A stretch of DNA of 49,305 nucleotides from positions 1 to 49,305 of the forward strand of contig JAMCWD010000053.1 in NCBI GenBank assembly GCA_023475345.1, given 5' to 3'. This document shows positions 24,189 through 33,163 of the stretch, one piece after another (positions within the stretch are counted from its first letter, which is position 1; the number at the start of each line of letters is the position of its first letter). The translations under genes and the position numbers were made by a program. Source of the DNA: Chloroflexota bacterium. GTDB lineage: Bacteria; Vulcanimicrobiota; JAMCWD01. Under the pieces are notes generated by a model. That model searched no databases, was not told where the DNA came from, and was given only the letters and a program-made list of their open reading frames with translations.

Positions 24189-26265
24189 TTTTTTCCCTCC
24201 CTTTTTTCTTTTTCGGGACTTTCATATCTTCCATCTCGATTTCGTATAGAAGTGGAGTCTCCTCCCTCCGCCGGTATAACTCTTTCTTCAGGCCGAACAT
24301 TTCGTCCCTCAAGGCGGCTGCTTTTTCGAATTCAAGGTTTTTGGCCGAATCCTTCATGGCCTTTTCAAAATCTTTCATGAGCTTGTAGATGGTGGTTATC
24401 TCCAGGTCCTGCTTATCTTTTACACGGGTTACCTCCGTTCTGGTTTTCATCCTTATGCCTTCTAAGATGTCTCTTACCGACTTTCGGATGCTCTCCGGGG
24501 TGATCCCGTGTTTTTGGTTATATTCGATTTGAATTTTTCTTCTTCGCAGGGTTTCGTCCACCGCCTGTTTTATGGAGCCGGTGATGTTGTCGGCGTAAAG
24601 GATGACCGTGCCGCTTATGTTCCTTGCGGCTCTCCCCATCGTCTGGATGAGGGACGTCTCGGAGCGGAGGAAGCCTTCCTGGTCGGCGTCCAGGATGCCG
24701 ACGAGAGAGACCTCCGGTAAATCAAGCCCTTCCCTGAGGAGGTTTATACCGACAAGGCAGTCGAACTCGCCCAACCGCAGCCCCCGGAGGATTTCGATAC
24801 GGTCAAGCGTGTCTATTTCCGAATGGAGGTACCTCACCTTTATCCCCATCTCGGCAAGATATTCGGCAACGTCTTCGGCCATCTTCTTGGTCAGCGTGGT
24901 TACAAGGACCCGCTCATGTTTTTCGGCTCGTTTTTTGATCTCCCCGACAAGGTCATCAACCTGGCCTTTTACCGGCCTTATTATGATTTCGGGATCGATA
25001 AGGCCCGTGGGCCTGATAATCTGCTCCGCTACCACCGAAGATTGCTCAAGCTCGTACGGGCCGGGCGTTGCGGAAACATAAACAATCTGTCCCGCTCTTT
25101 CCATGAATTCGTCGAACGACAGCGGGCGGTTGTCAAAAGCCGACGGGAGGCGGAAGCCGTAATCGATGAGGTTCTTCTTGCGGGACCTGTCTCCGGCGCG
25201 CATCCCGTGAAGCTGGGGGATGGTTACGTGAGATTCGTCGATGAACACAAGGAAATCGTCAGGGAAATAATCTATCAGAGTCGAGGGAGGGGAGCCTTTC
25301 GGGCGTCCTGCAAGATGGCGGGAATAGTTCTCTATCCCGTTCACGTAGTCGATTTCACGCAAAAGCTCCAGGTCATATCTTGTCTTCTGCTCCAGCCTCT
25401 GGGCCTCGACGAGCTTGTCTTTGCACCTGAAAAATTTAAGCCTGTCTTCAAGCTCGGCTTCTATATCCTTACAGGCCCGGTCAAGCGTGTCCCATGAAGT
25501 TACGAAGTGTACCGCCGGGTATATCACGTAACGGTCGGGCGCCTGGATGACTTTTCCCGTAACGGCATCCAGCACCTGGATCTTTTCCACAACTTCGTCG
25601 AAAAAGCTGACCCTGACGATCTTTTCCTCGTCAGCCGGATAAATCTCCAGGTTATCTCCCATCAGGCGGAACTGCCCCCGGGAAAGTATTGCTCTTGTCC
25701 TTTCGAAGCGCATCTCGACAAGGCGGTCGAGGATCTTTTCGCGGGGCATGTGTTCCCCTTTCCTGAAAACAAGGATGGTTTTCCTGTATTCCTCCGGTGA
25801 GCCTAGCCCGTAAATGCACGAGATGCTTGCCACGACCAGGGTGTCTCTTCTCTCGAGGACAGCCTGCGTTGCCGAGTGGCGGAGGCGGTCGATCTCGTCG
25901 TTTATGGACGAGTCCTTTTCGATGTACGTGTCGCTCTGCGGGATGTACGCTTCGGGCTGGTAATAGTCGTAATAGCTGACGAAATATTCGACGGCGTTTT
26001 CCGGGAAGAATTCCCTGAACTCGCTTGTAAGCTGGGCCGCAAGAGTCTTGTTGTGCGAAAGCACCAGGGCCGGGCGGCCCAGGGCAGCGATGATCATCGC
26101 CATGGTGTATGTTTTGCCGGAGCCCGTAACGCCGAGCATCGTCTGGTGACGGTTCCCGCTTTTAATGCTTTCTATTAAAAGCTCGGCCGCGACGGGCTGG
26201 TCGCCTGCAGGCGGGAACGGCGCGTGCAGCTTAAAAGGTGAACCCGGAATAATAAGCTTGCTCAT
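24178..26265 (-). CDS. uvrB: Excinuclease ABC subunit B
   Basis: About 695 residues from ATG 26265 ([24 protein letters not shown]), which fits the family start; the longest frame begins 10 codons earlier at 26295, and neither has a strong ribosome site. Walker A GVTGSGKT near residue 45, the beta-hairpin [20 protein letters not shown] near 100, helicase motifs ([11 protein letters not shown] near 345, VSATPGPYE near 410, QTMGRAARN near 545), and the C-terminal UVR domain ([20 protein letters not shown]) are all present. UvrB verifies damage and loads UvrC. The last residues ([11 protein letters not shown]) are encoded partly by an intergenic heptamer repeat, so the extreme C-terminus is unusual. 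Confidence 0.97.
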   Translation of the reverse strand: MSKLIIPGSPFKLHAPFPPAGDQPVAAELLIESIKSGNRHQTMLGVTGSGKTYTMAMIIAALGRPALVLSHNKTLAAQLTSEFREFFPENAVEYFVSYYDYYQPEAYIPQSDTYIEKDSSINDEIDRLRHSATQAVLERRDTLVVASISCIYGLGSPEEYRKTILVFRKGEHMPREKILDRLVEMRFERTRAILSRGQFRLMGDNLEIYPADEEKIVRVSFFDEVVEKIQVLDAVTGKVIQAPDRYVIYPAVHFVTSWDTLDRACKDIEAELEDRLKFFRCKDKLVEAQRLEQKTRYDLELLREIDYVNGIENYSRHLAGRPKGSPPSTLIDYFPDDFLVFIDESHVTIPQLHGMRAGDRSRKKNLIDYGFRLPSAFDNRPLSFDEFMERAGQIVYVSATPGPYELEQSSVVAEQIIRPTGLIDPEIIIRPVKGQVDDLVGEIKKRAEKHERVLVTTLTKKMAEDVAEYLAEMGIKVRYLHSEIDTLDRIEILRGLRLGEFDCLVGINLLREGLDLPEVSLVGILDADQEGFLRSETSLIQTMGRAARNISGTVILYADNITGSIKQAVDETLRRRKIQIEYNQKHGITPESIRKSVRDILEGIRMKTRTEVTRVKDKQDLEITTIYKLMKDFEKAMKDSAKNLEFEKAAALRDEMFGLKKELYRRREETPLLYEIEMEDMKVPKKKKGREKTRN

Positions 26266-26400
26266 GATTGTCTTAATTTTAATCCATACGGGCATGCAGG
26301 TTCAAGTGAATGTTGTAGTCCGGCGGAGGGATTTTTTTCGTAGGGGAGTGACGGCTGCCTACTTTCCTGAAGGCTGGCAAATTATAAGGATTTAAAACAA

Positions 26401-26432
26401 ATAAAAAAATGGGAGGTTTGAGCCTCCCATTT
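26401..26432 (-). terminator. Rho-independent terminator of the exported-protein gene 26455-26895
   Basis: A perfect 10-bp stem AAATGGGAGG/CCTCCCATTT (26407-26416 with 26423-26432, loop of 6) is followed on the minus strand by a T-run (complement of 26401-26407), 22 bp past the stop codon. Confidence 0.88.
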
Positions 26433-26454
26433 TAAATATTAAAGGATCGCCGGG

Positions 26455-26895
26455 TTAATTACCGCAACAGGGCGAGGTAAGACGGCCTTCGGGACCTGTC
26501 AGTATCAGCGTGTAAGTGAGGGGTGCGGTATGGGCCTGGAACACCCTGATCTTGTATGTGCCGGTACCATGTTTCTTTGCACAGAAAGCCTGACCGAGGT
26601 CGTGCGGAGCCGGGCTGGTGTCATAAAGGTTATAGATGACCTCGTTGTTGGGGGCTGTTACCTCCAGGCAGATTGGTCCGGGCGCATCGGTTTCCACCTG
26701 GATGCCGAATTTCTCAACCCCGGGATCGACATGGACATAAGCCACATCGGGGAAGTGAGTTACCATGCGCATATCCCACAACAGGGTCGTAGTCGGCGTA
26801 ATTTGATAATTGATGGTATCTGCAGCATAGACAATACCGCAGATGCCGGCAACAATAATCCCAACTGCAAGAATTATGAACAATGACTTTCTCAT
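26455..26895 (-). CDS. Small exported protein, beta-sandwich-like
   Basis: 146 residues from ATG 26895, which has GAGGAGA nearby and begins a signal peptide (MRKSLFIILAVGIIVAGICG, probable cleavage after VYA). The open frame extends further upstream to 27033, but that part has no ribosome site and no coding character. The mature protein is beta-rich (VAYVHVDPGVEKFGIQVETD, ICLEVTAPNNEVIYNLYDT, GTYKIRVFQAHTAPLTYTLI), resembling pre-peptidase C-terminal or similar jelly-roll domains that end in 'GtY.i.V....~..~Y.l.l'. Four cysteines (in PICLEV, AFCAKK, and the C-terminal PCCGN) could form disulfides. A single-gene unit with its own terminator. Function unknown. The 238 bp before the next gene show no clear feature. 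Confidence 0.75.
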   Translation of the reverse strand: MRKSLFIILAVGIIVAGICGIVYAADTINYQITPTTTLLWDMRMVTHFPDVAYVHVDPGVEKFGIQVETDAPGPICLEVTAPNNEVIYNLYDTSPAPHDLGQAFCAKKHGTGTYKIRVFQAHTAPLTYTLILTGPEGRLTSPCCGN

Positions 26896-27133
26896 AAAAT
26901 CATTCTCCTCTCGATATATTAATGCTTCCATTCTCCGGCTATAGTACTTTTTCCTGCCTGAAACGCCGATAAATCGCTTAAATTTTATTAACCGCCTCAA
27001 TGGATTCGAGGTCTGGCTCCCCGGCGGCGGCAATGCAGCGTTTCAGGACTCACTCCGTTATCGCAATTAATCTTCGACGGCACAGGAGCAATTCGGGATA
27101 TTATGAAAATTCGGGCAGGGACCGCTTTGAAAA

Positions 27134-30100
27134 TTATTTCTTGCGGAACTGCCCTTTAACATACTGGATAACCATGTCGCTGCCGAGACGCGCTTCTATA
27201 CTTTCCATTTCTCTCATCTCGCGCAGGATCTCAAGGGCCTCGTCGGTTTTCTGGGCTTTAAGCATGTTAGGTATCTGTTTTGCTTCCTTCCCGAACCCCA
27301 GGCTGTTGAGCACATGGGAGGATACCCACTCTGCAAAAGCTTCCTGCCTGTAAAATTCGTAAGGGGGCTCCACGTATATGTTATACCAGAGGTTTGCCAT
27401 TGACAGGGTCATGTCGTAAGCCTGTTTGCCCCTGTTATTTTCATCCGCTACAAAAATATGGAAACCGATTATCCGGCCATCGTCATTATAAACGATTTTA
27501 TAGCCTCTGTATAAGTCCTGACGGTTGTATTTTTCTTCGACTTCCGAGAAATTATGCAATGCCATAGGAAGCCCGCCGAATTTTATACCGAGGTTATTCA
27601 AGTCGTCTATTATGCGCGTGCCGATATCGAGGAGTTTCGGGTCATTGCTCACCAGGCCTTCCTGTGCCCTGTCCCTGTATTGGTTGAATTCATTATTTTC
27701 CCCGGGTGAAGCTATGGCCATTTTTGAATCCTCGGGCTTGAACAGCCCTGGGCCATTTAAAGGCGTATATGTGATGCGGGCCTTGGACTGCTTATAAGAA
27801 GGGGTCGGGTTGAATTCGGGCATTGGCTCTTCTATTTTGCCTATAGGCTGCTTTTCCAGCTTTTTGAATTCCATCTCGGTATTCACGGTTTTATTGTCAG
27901 GCGACGCGCTTGCCAGTCCCTCAGCCGGTGATTTCGGAACATGCGATTTTTTTTGCTCTTCATATTTATCGGAGCGCTCTGTGGCTGATTCCCTTTTGTT
28001 GATCTGTTCGGGCGTTTCCGGCGTGACGCTGGCAAGGCTTCCCTGAGATGTAGGAATATATTTGCCGGGTTCCGAACCTGCTTCAGTTTCAGGCTTCTTG
28101 CTCTTTTCTTTTTTCTCTTGCTTGACCTGAACACTTTCGCCGCTTTCGGCCGTTGCAGAAGCTATACCTGACGGCTTGGGGATATATTTGGATTTATCGC
28201 TTGAATCTTTCGCGGTTTCATGTTTTTCAGGCGCCGATCGAGGTTGATGTTGTACCGGTGGTTCTGCGGACGCAACTGATGCTATGTCGGTATTCCTGGG
28301 GATGTATTTAATATCCGGCCCTGGAGAGGTTTTGTCGGCTGTGGTTTTTGTTTCGGTTTTTGAAATTGTGGGTTCGGGAGGCGCAGGAGGTTCCTGAACC
28401 GGCGGCACCACCACGGCGGCATTATCTGTGCGCGAAGGCTCGGGCAGGGGCTCCATCTCTTTTTGTGGAACGGGCTGTTGTATTTTGGGTTTTTCTATTA
28501 CCGGCTCGGCGGCGGGTTCGGCTTCATTCGGTTGTTTTAAATCTTCGATAGGCGCGGTTGCTTTCTGCTTGACCTGTTCGGGCCCGATTTTGCTTCCTTG
28601 AGTTTTATTGTTGGTAACAGGTGCAGGCTTTATTTCTGCGGCAGGTTCCGGTTTCCTGACAATAACACTCATATCGGGCGCAGTTACGGGGACAGGTTTC
28701 GTATATTCGGCCGCAGGTTTCTGCTTCGTTTCGACTTTTTTGGAAACTTTATTTTCTTGCACGGGAACTTCTGAAATTTTTGGTTCCGTGCCCGTTGTAT
28801 TTTTTCTGACAATTATTTCCGAAGCAGGAACGGTAACAGGGATGGGCTTCGATTTTTTCAAAGACTGTTCCGAAGAGGCCCCGCTCTTTTTCGGCACCGG
28901 CAAAGGCTTTATATCTTCCTTTGGGACAGGGATCGGCTTGTAGCCTTGATTTTTCAATTTCGCCGCCTGTTCATCGGCCGAAGCCCGGTCTGAAAAAGTG
29001 CCTACCTGTATCTTATAAATGGTTTTGTCACCTGCTATGGAAGGCACCAGGCGGACGGAATAGCCCTTTGATATAAGCTCGTCGGCGAGGTCGTACGCAT
29101 TTTCCTTGACTGAATAAGCTCCCATTTGAAGCGTCAGCGGACCTCCCGCCGGTTCGGGGGGAGCCGTCTTTTCAAGAGGCGCCGGAGTTGTAGGTTTTAT
29201 AGGTTCAGGCCCGGCTTTTTTTATTGAACTCGTGTTCTCTGAGATTATTTTTGGCGTGCTTACAACGGGAGATGGCGCAGTTACGGCAACTACCTGCGGA
29301 GCAGGAGAAGCAATGGTCGGTGGGGCCGGGGAAGGTGATACAACGGGCGCAGGAACGGGGGCAGGTGATGAAATAACAGGAGGCTTTTGTGCTTCCTTCT
29401 TATTTTCTTCTTTCCCGACAGGCTTCGGTTCGGGTGTAACAGGAGGCTTAACGACGGACTCCTCGGCAGGCTTTATTTTAGCGGCTTCAGCTTTAGGTTC
29501 GGCAGTAGCTTTGGTTTCAGTAACTACGACAGGTTTCGGCTTTTCCACAGGTCTGGAAATTTCTGGAGCAGGCTTCGGTTCAGGCACAACGGGAGGCTTA
29601 ACGATGGGCTTTTCGGCGGCCTTTATTTTAGAGGCTTCAGCTTTAGGTTCAGCAGTAGCTTTGGTTTCAGTAACAACAACGGGTTTCGGCTTTTCCACAG
29701 GTCTGGAAATTTCTGGAGCAGGCTTCGGTTCAGGCGTAGCAGGAGGCTTAACGACAGGCTTTTCGGCAGGCTTTACAGTCTCGAGCTTTTCAATCGATTC
29801 ACTCTTTGTTACCGAAGTCTTAACCGGTTTTTCAGCCGGAGGCGGAGCAGTTTTTGTAATTTCAGGCATCGGTTCCGGTTTATTTTCGACTGGCTTTGCC
29901 GCCGGCGGTTTCGGCTTTATTTCGACAGCAGCGGGTTTCGGAGCCTGTTCAACCGGCTTGCCGGCAGCCGTTTCGGGTTCGGGCTTAAATTCTTTTTTGA
30001 TAACAGGAAGAGTTGTCCTGGCAGGGGTTTCTACAACAACGACAGACCGGAAAGCAATGTTCTGCTCCTGACTGGTTTTCTGTTCTTCTTTTTTTGGTAC

Positions 30101-31414
30101 AACTTCCGGCGCAGGCTCTTTTTTAATTTCTTTTGATTTTTGAATCAGGGTTTGTTCAGACTTAACCGCGGGTTCCGTTTCTTTTTTAATAACAGTTGGA
30201 GACATGGGTTCGGGCCGGGGCGGGGTCTTTGTCTCGACGGGGACAGGTTTCGGCGCCGGTATTTCATTAACGGGCACAGGCTTTGGAACCGGAGGAGCAG
30301 TTTCTGATTTTTTTATAACAGGCTCAGGTTTCGGTTCAACCGGAGGCGCGGCAGGCTGCTTGACTACAGGCTTAACGACGGGTTTTTCTGCAGGCGTTTC
30401 TTTTACAGGTTCAACTTTGGGTTCAACAACAGGTTTGACTTCGGCAACCGGCTTGACTTCAGCGGGTCTGGGAGTTTCAATAACCGGCTTGAGTTCCGGT
30501 TCAACCGGAGGAGCAACAGGCTGCTTGACTACAGGCTTAACGACAGGCTTTTCTGCAGGTTTTTCTTTTACAGGTTCAACTTTGGGTTCGGCAGCAGGCT
30601 TGGTTTCGGCAATCGGCCTGGCTTCAGCGGGCCTGGGAGTTTCAATAACCGGCTTGAGTTCCGGTTCAACCGGAGGAGCAAAAGGCTGCTTGACTACAGG
30701 CTTAACGACGGGTTTTTCTGCAGGCGTTTCTTTTACAGGTTCAACTTTGGGTTCAACAACAGGTTTGACTTCGGCAACCGGCTTGACTTCAGCGGGTCTG
30801 GGAGTTTCAATAACCGGCTTGAGTTCCGGTTCAACCGGAGGAGCAACAGGCTGCTTGACTACAGGCTTAACGACAGGCTTTTCTGCAGGTTTTTCTTTTA
30901 CAGGTTCAACTTTGGGTTCGGCAGCAGGCTTGGTTTCGGTAACGGGCCTGACTTCAGCGGGCCTGGGAGTTTCGGCAACCGGCTTAGCCTCGGCAGCCGC
31001 AGCAGGTTTTGATTCGGGAATTATCGCCGTATAATGGGAAAGAGTAATCTCGACAATTTTTTTCCTTTCGTTAAGCTTGTATTTTCCGCCAAGTTCTTGC
31101 GTCCAGTTTTTTGCCGGGATAAAAAACATTTCTTTATCGCCGTATTTCTGGGTTACGGTCGATTCTATTATTATCCCTTCCGTCGCAATAAGCTTGTATT
31201 GTTTGTCGTAGATAAACGACATGCCGGGAAAAATTTTCCGAATGGCTTCAGTTTCAAGGTAGATATTTTCGGACCTCATTAGAATTATGCCGTCATATTT
31301 CACCTTATTGATATAAACTGAATAATCTTCGGAAAATACGGCTCCTGCGAGCAGGCAGGAAAAAATAATAAATATAACAATTGTGATGAAGATTCGGTTT
31401 CCGCGATTACTCAT
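27134..31414 (-). CDS. Giant exported Pro/Lys/Glu-rich SPOR-domain protein
   Basis: 1426 residues. A signal sequence or membrane anchor covers ~8-28 (IFITIVIFIIFSCLLAGAVF). Residues ~30-125 resemble a copper-amine-oxidase-N/stalk-type domain (INKVKYDGIILMRSENIYLE). Residues ~140-755 are a Pro/Val/Lys/Glu linker with 55-residue and 50-residue tandem repeats. Residues ~756-832 are a SPOR domain (LQMGAYSVKENAYDLADELI, YKIQVGTFSDRASADEQAAK), which binds denuded peptidoglycan at division sites. Residues ~835-1200 are a second disordered linker carrying four 'KYIP...(I/L)AS(V/A)' motifs. The C-terminal ~225 residues are a folded domain with IVYNDDGRIIGFHIFVA and EAFAEWVSSHVLNSLGF. The layout suggests a periplasm-spanning protein tied to the cell wall. 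It is divergently transcribed from rplM-rpsI. The long linkers also create spurious open frames on the opposite strand. Confidence 0.9.
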   Translation of the reverse strand: MSNRGNRIFITIVIFIIFSCLLAGAVFSEDYSVYINKVKYDGIILMRSENIYLETEAIRKIFPGMSFIYDKQYKLIATEGIIIESTVTQKYGDKEMFFIPAKNWTQELGGKYKLNERKKIVEITLSHYTAIIPESKPAAAAEAKPVAETPRPAEVRPVTETKPAAEPKVEPVKEKPAEKPVVKPVVKQPVAPPVEPELKPVIETPRPAEVKPVAEVKPVVEPKVEPVKETPAEKPVVKPVVKQPFAPPVEPELKPVIETPRPAEARPIAETKPAAEPKVEPVKEKPAEKPVVKPVVKQPVAPPVEPELKPVIETPRPAEVKPVAEVKPVVEPKVEPVKETPAEKPVVKPVVKQPAAPPVEPKPEPVIKKSETAPPVPKPVPVNEIPAPKPVPVETKTPPRPEPMSPTVIKKETEPAVKSEQTLIQKSKEIKKEPAPEVVPKKEEQKTSQEQNIAFRSVVVVETPARTTLPVIKKEFKPEPETAAGKPVEQAPKPAAVEIKPKPPAAKPVENKPEPMPEITKTAPPPAEKPVKTSVTKSESIEKLETVKPAEKPVVKPPATPEPKPAPEISRPVEKPKPVVVTETKATAEPKAEASKIKAAEKPIVKPPVVPEPKPAPEISRPVEKPKPVVVTETKATAEPKAEAAKIKPAEESVVKPPVTPEPKPVGKEENKKEAQKPPVISSPAPVPAPVVSPSPAPPTIASPAPQVVAVTAPSPVVSTPKIISENTSSIKKAGPEPIKPTTPAPLEKTAPPEPAGGPLTLQMGAYSVKENAYDLADELISKGYSVRLVPSIAGDKTIYKIQVGTFSDRASADEQAAKLKNQGYKPIPVPKEDIKPLPVPKKSGASSEQSLKKSKPIPVTVPASEIIVRKNTTGTEPKISEVPVQENKVSKKVETKQKPAAEYTKPVPVTAPDMSVIVRKPEPAAEIKPAPVTNNKTQGSKIGPEQVKQKATAPIEDLKQPNEAEPAAEPVIEKPKIQQPVPQKEMEPLPEPSRTDNAAVVVPPVQEPPAPPEPTISKTETKTTADKTSPGPDIKYIPRNTDIASVASAEPPVQHQPRSAPEKHETAKDSSDKSKYIPKPSGIASATAESGESVQVKQEKKEKSKKPETEAGSEPGKYIPTSQGSLASVTPETPEQINKRESATERSDKYEEQKKSHVPKSPAEGLASASPDNKTVNTEMEFKKLEKQPIGKIEEPMPEFNPTPSYKQSKARITYTPLNGPGLFKPEDSKMAIASPGENNEFNQYRDRAQEGLVSNDPKLLDIGTRIIDDLNNLGIKFGGLPMALHNFSEVEEKYNRQDLYRGYKIVYNDDGRIIGFHIFVADENNRGKQAYDMTLSMANLWYNIYVEPPYEFYRQEAFAEWVSSHVLNSLGFGKEAKQIPNMLKAQKTDEALEILREMREMESIEARLGSDMVIQYVKGQFRKK
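29440..29775 (-). repeat. 150-bp tandem repeat in the SPOR-protein linker
   Basis: A 150-bp (50-codon) unit occurs twice in tandem (compare 29551 onward with 29701 onward), encoding EPKPAPEISRPVEKPKPVVV and then TETKATAEPKAEA. A partial third copy precedes it. It is separate in sequence from the 165-bp repeats in the same gene. Confidence 0.8.
30320..31000 (-). repeat. 165-bp tandem repeats arranged as a 330-bp duplication in the SPOR-protein gene
   Basis: Four 55-codon units recur exactly every 165 bp (equivalent points at 30360, 30525, 30690 and 30855), each encoding EPKVEPVKExPAEKPVVKPV and then KQPxAPPVEPELKPVIETPR. Units 1 and 3 are nearly identical to each other, as are units 2 and 4, so the latest event copied a 330-bp pair. 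Confidence 0.88.
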
Positions 31415-31448
31415 TATCCAAGCAACTCTCTATGAGATTTTATCGAGT

Positions 31449-31495
31449 TCATGTTCTGAAATAACATGATACCTTAGACGCTGATATTTGGTCAA
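31449..31495 (-). promoter_or_regulatory. Candidate promoter of the SPOR gene with overlapping inverted repeat
   Basis: On the minus strand: -35 TTGACC (31495-31490), an 18-bp spacer, and -10 TATCAT (31471-31466). A perfect 7-bp inverted repeat TCATGTT/AACATGA (31449-31455 with 31463-31469) overlaps the -10 and the expected start point, where a repressor would block transcription. The rest of 31496-31719 is AT-rich with no recognised element. Confidence 0.5.
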
Positions 31496-31719
31496 GCCTC
31501 CGAACGGAGTCCTGTGTCAGCAACCTGATTATTTTATTTTCATTACTTTATTCGTCAGTTAAAGTGCTAACCCCTCTTGTATTTCATTTAGTTGTTAAAA
31601 CAGTTTGTTCGGGTTTATTTGCCCCGGGGTTTATCACAAACCGTCGCCGGGAGAGGAGCTCATTTTAACAATTTTTTCTCATCACAAGACAATATTACGG
31701 ACAGAACTTAGATTTTGCC

Positions 31720-31748
31720 TTGACAGTTTCCCTTTAATTTATTAAAAT
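31720..31748 (+). promoter_or_regulatory. Sigma-70-type promoter of rplM-rpsI
   Basis: -35 TTGACA (31720-31725), spacer of exactly 17 bp, -10 TAAAAT (31743-31748). Expected start near 31755, leaving a short leader of about 27 bases that contains the GGAGGA ribosome site at 31770-31775. Confidence 0.85.
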
Positions 31749-31781
31749 TGGTGAAGTTATTTACAGGCAGGAGGAATTACG

Positions 31782-32210
31782 GTGAATACTTACAGCCCCA
31801 AGGCCGGGGAAATTAAAAGAGAATGGCACGTGGTCGATGCCGAAGGTAAAGTCCTGGGTCGGCTGGCCACCAGGATTGCCGAGATACTGATGGGCAAGCA
31901 CAAGCCTACATTCGTGCCCCATATCGATGTTGGCGATTTTGTAATTGTTACCAACGCCGACAAGGTAGTGCTTACAGGCGCTAAGTGGAGCGATAAGCAA
32001 TATTACCATCACTCAGGGTATCCAGGCGGCATCAGCAGTCGCAACGCGGAGAAAGTAAAAGAGAAGTTTCCCGAGCGGATAATAGAGCATGCCGTGCGCG
32101 GGATGCTCCCCAACAACAAGCTGCGTGACCGCAGGATGAGGAAGCTGAAGGTTTATACCACATCCGATCATCCCCACGAGGCGCAGGGACCCAAAAAACT
32201 CGAGATTTAA
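31782..32210 (+). CDS. rplM: 50S ribosomal protein L13
   Basis: 142 residues, the usual length. It starts at GTG 31782, seven bases after GGAGGA. Family features: W-x-V-V-D-A-x-G-K-x-LGRLA near residue 15, a helix IAEILMGKHKPTF, and the C-terminal KVYTTSDHPHEAQGPKKLEI with the HPH-x-AQ-P motif. L13 is an early-assembly protein of the large subunit. It forms the classic two-gene operon with rpsI, 24 bp downstream, under its own promoter. Confidence 0.98.
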   Translation: MNTYSPKAGEIKREWHVVDAEGKVLGRLATRIAEILMGKHKPTFVPHIDVGDFVIVTNADKVVLTGAKWSDKQYYHHSGYPGGISSRNAEKVKEKFPERIIEHAVRGMLPNNKLRDRRMRKLKVYTTSDHPHEAQGPKKLEI

Positions 32211-32234
32211 CGATACGCTCAAAGGAGTAAAATT

Positions 32235-32651
32235 ATGGTAACCAAAGCAAAAACCGGTCCGAAAAAATATTTTCAGGGGACAGGCAGGCGGAAGACCGCA
32301 ATCGCCCGCGTTTATCTTGCCCCCGGGACCGGGAAATTCATTGTTAATAAATTCCCTGTTGAAGAATATTTCCTGGGCCGCACCGCCTGGGGAAACACCG
32401 TAAAAGAACCCCTCGTCCTGACCGAAACGGTGGGTAAATTCGATATTATGGTAAGGGCTCACGGCGGCGGGACTTCCGGCCAGGCAGGCGCAATCAGGCA
32501 TGGCATCGCCAGGGCGCTTCTGGAATATGACGATTCTCTCAGGGCCATTTTGAAAAAAGCAGGATGCCTTTCACGCGATCCCAGGATGAAGGAACGCAAG
32601 AAATACGGCAGGAAAAGAGCCCGCAAAGGGTTCCAGTGGACCAAGCGTTAA
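32235..32651 (+). CDS. rpsI: 30S ribosomal protein S9
   Basis: 138 residues. The family pattern is complete: [14 protein letters not shown] near residue 15, [20 protein letters not shown] near residue 76, and the C-terminal [20 protein letters not shown], in which the final K-R reaches the P-site tRNA. A ribosome site AAAGGAG lies upstream of ATG. A strong terminator follows 20 bp after the stop. Confidence 0.98.
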   Translation: MVTKAKTGPKKYFQGTGRRKTAIARVYLAPGTGKFIVNKFPVEEYFLGRTAWGNTVKEPLVLTETVGKFDIMVRAHGGGTSGQAGAIRHGIARALLEYDDSLRAILKKAGCLSRDPRMKERKKYGRKRARKGFQWTKR

Positions 32652-32671
32652 TTGTAACTACAACGAATACG

Positions 32672-32703
32672 AAAAAGAACTCCTGAATGGGGTTCTTTTT
32701 TTT
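32672..32703 (+). terminator. Rho-independent terminator of rplM-rpsI
   Basis: Stem AAAAAGAACTCC/GGGGTTCTTTTT (32672-32683 with 32689-32700, one T-G pair) with a 5-base loop, continuing into a T-run to 32703. Confidence 0.88.
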
Positions 32704-32771
32704 ACAGGGAGGTAACCGATCCCGGAAAATAACAGGGGAGGAAAGCGTTAGAATTTAGCGAAAATTCAAGC

Positions 32772-33158
32772 ATGAACCTGAGTATCGGCTTTGATATAAT
32801 CGAAGTTGAAAGGATCGAATCGGCTGCGCTGCGCTGGGGCGAGACTTTCGAAAAGAGGATTTTCACGCCAGGAGAGCTGGATTACTGCGGGGGAGGTCCG
32901 GCCCGCATGATCCGCCTTGCTGCAAGGTTTGCCGCCAAGGAAGCTCTTTATAAAGCTCTCGGCGGGGGGTTCGGCTGGCAGGACGCCGAAGTCGATTCCC
33001 GGCCCGGGTCTCCGCCCGTATTGATCCTGCATGATAAGGCGAAAACCAGAGCTGAAAAAATCGGGGCCGTCGATATCAGTCTGAGTATTAGCCATACAAA
33101 GGGTACCGCCGCCGCAGTGGTAGTGGCTTTGAAGAAACAGGGTTCCGAAAGGGGATAA
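32772..33158 (+). CDS. acpS: Holo-[acyl-carrier-protein] synthase
   Basis: 128 residues, typical size. It transfers 4'-phosphopantetheine from CoA to acyl carrier protein. Magnesium-binding motifs are intact: GFDIIEVERI near residue 6 and FAAKEALYKALG near residue 55. The end LSISHTKGTAAAVVVA is the usual last strand-helix. The start fits the family, but no close ribosome site is seen (a GGGAGG lies ~35 bases upstream). Five bases separate it from nnr; an acpS-nnr pair is common in bacteria. Confidence 0.93.
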   Translation: MNLSIGFDIIEVERIESAALRWGETFEKRIFTPGELDYCGGGPARMIRLAARFAAKEALYKALGGGFGWQDAEVDSRPGSPPVLILHDKAKTRAEKIGAVDISLSISHTKGTAAAVVVALKKQGSERG

Positions 33159-33163
33159 TTTCA

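Noticed and set aside
26965..26985. GCCGATAA, matching a flagellar sigma-28 -10 box on the plus strand
   Set aside because: No matching -35 at the right distance and no plus-strand gene follows it.
26896..27033. N-terminal extension of the small exported protein
   Set aside because: The extension has no ribosome site and would bury the signal peptide; ATG 26895 with GAGGAGA explains the gene.
29232..31034. Long open frames on the plus strand (about 280 and 276 codons, Gly/Thr/Ser-rich) opposite the SPOR gene
   Set aside because: They are the antisense of the Pro/Lys/Glu repeats; the biased composition removes stop codons. No ribosome sites, and the minus-strand protein has a signal sequence and recognised domains.
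31558..31577. Half of a CIRCE-like element (AGTGCTAA) upstream of rplM
   Set aside because: The matching TTAGCACTC arm is missing at the required distance.
31415..31781. Divergent gap as a replication origin
   Set aside because: Strand switching recurs elsewhere in the window, no DnaA-box cluster is present here, and the gap is explained by two divergent promoters.
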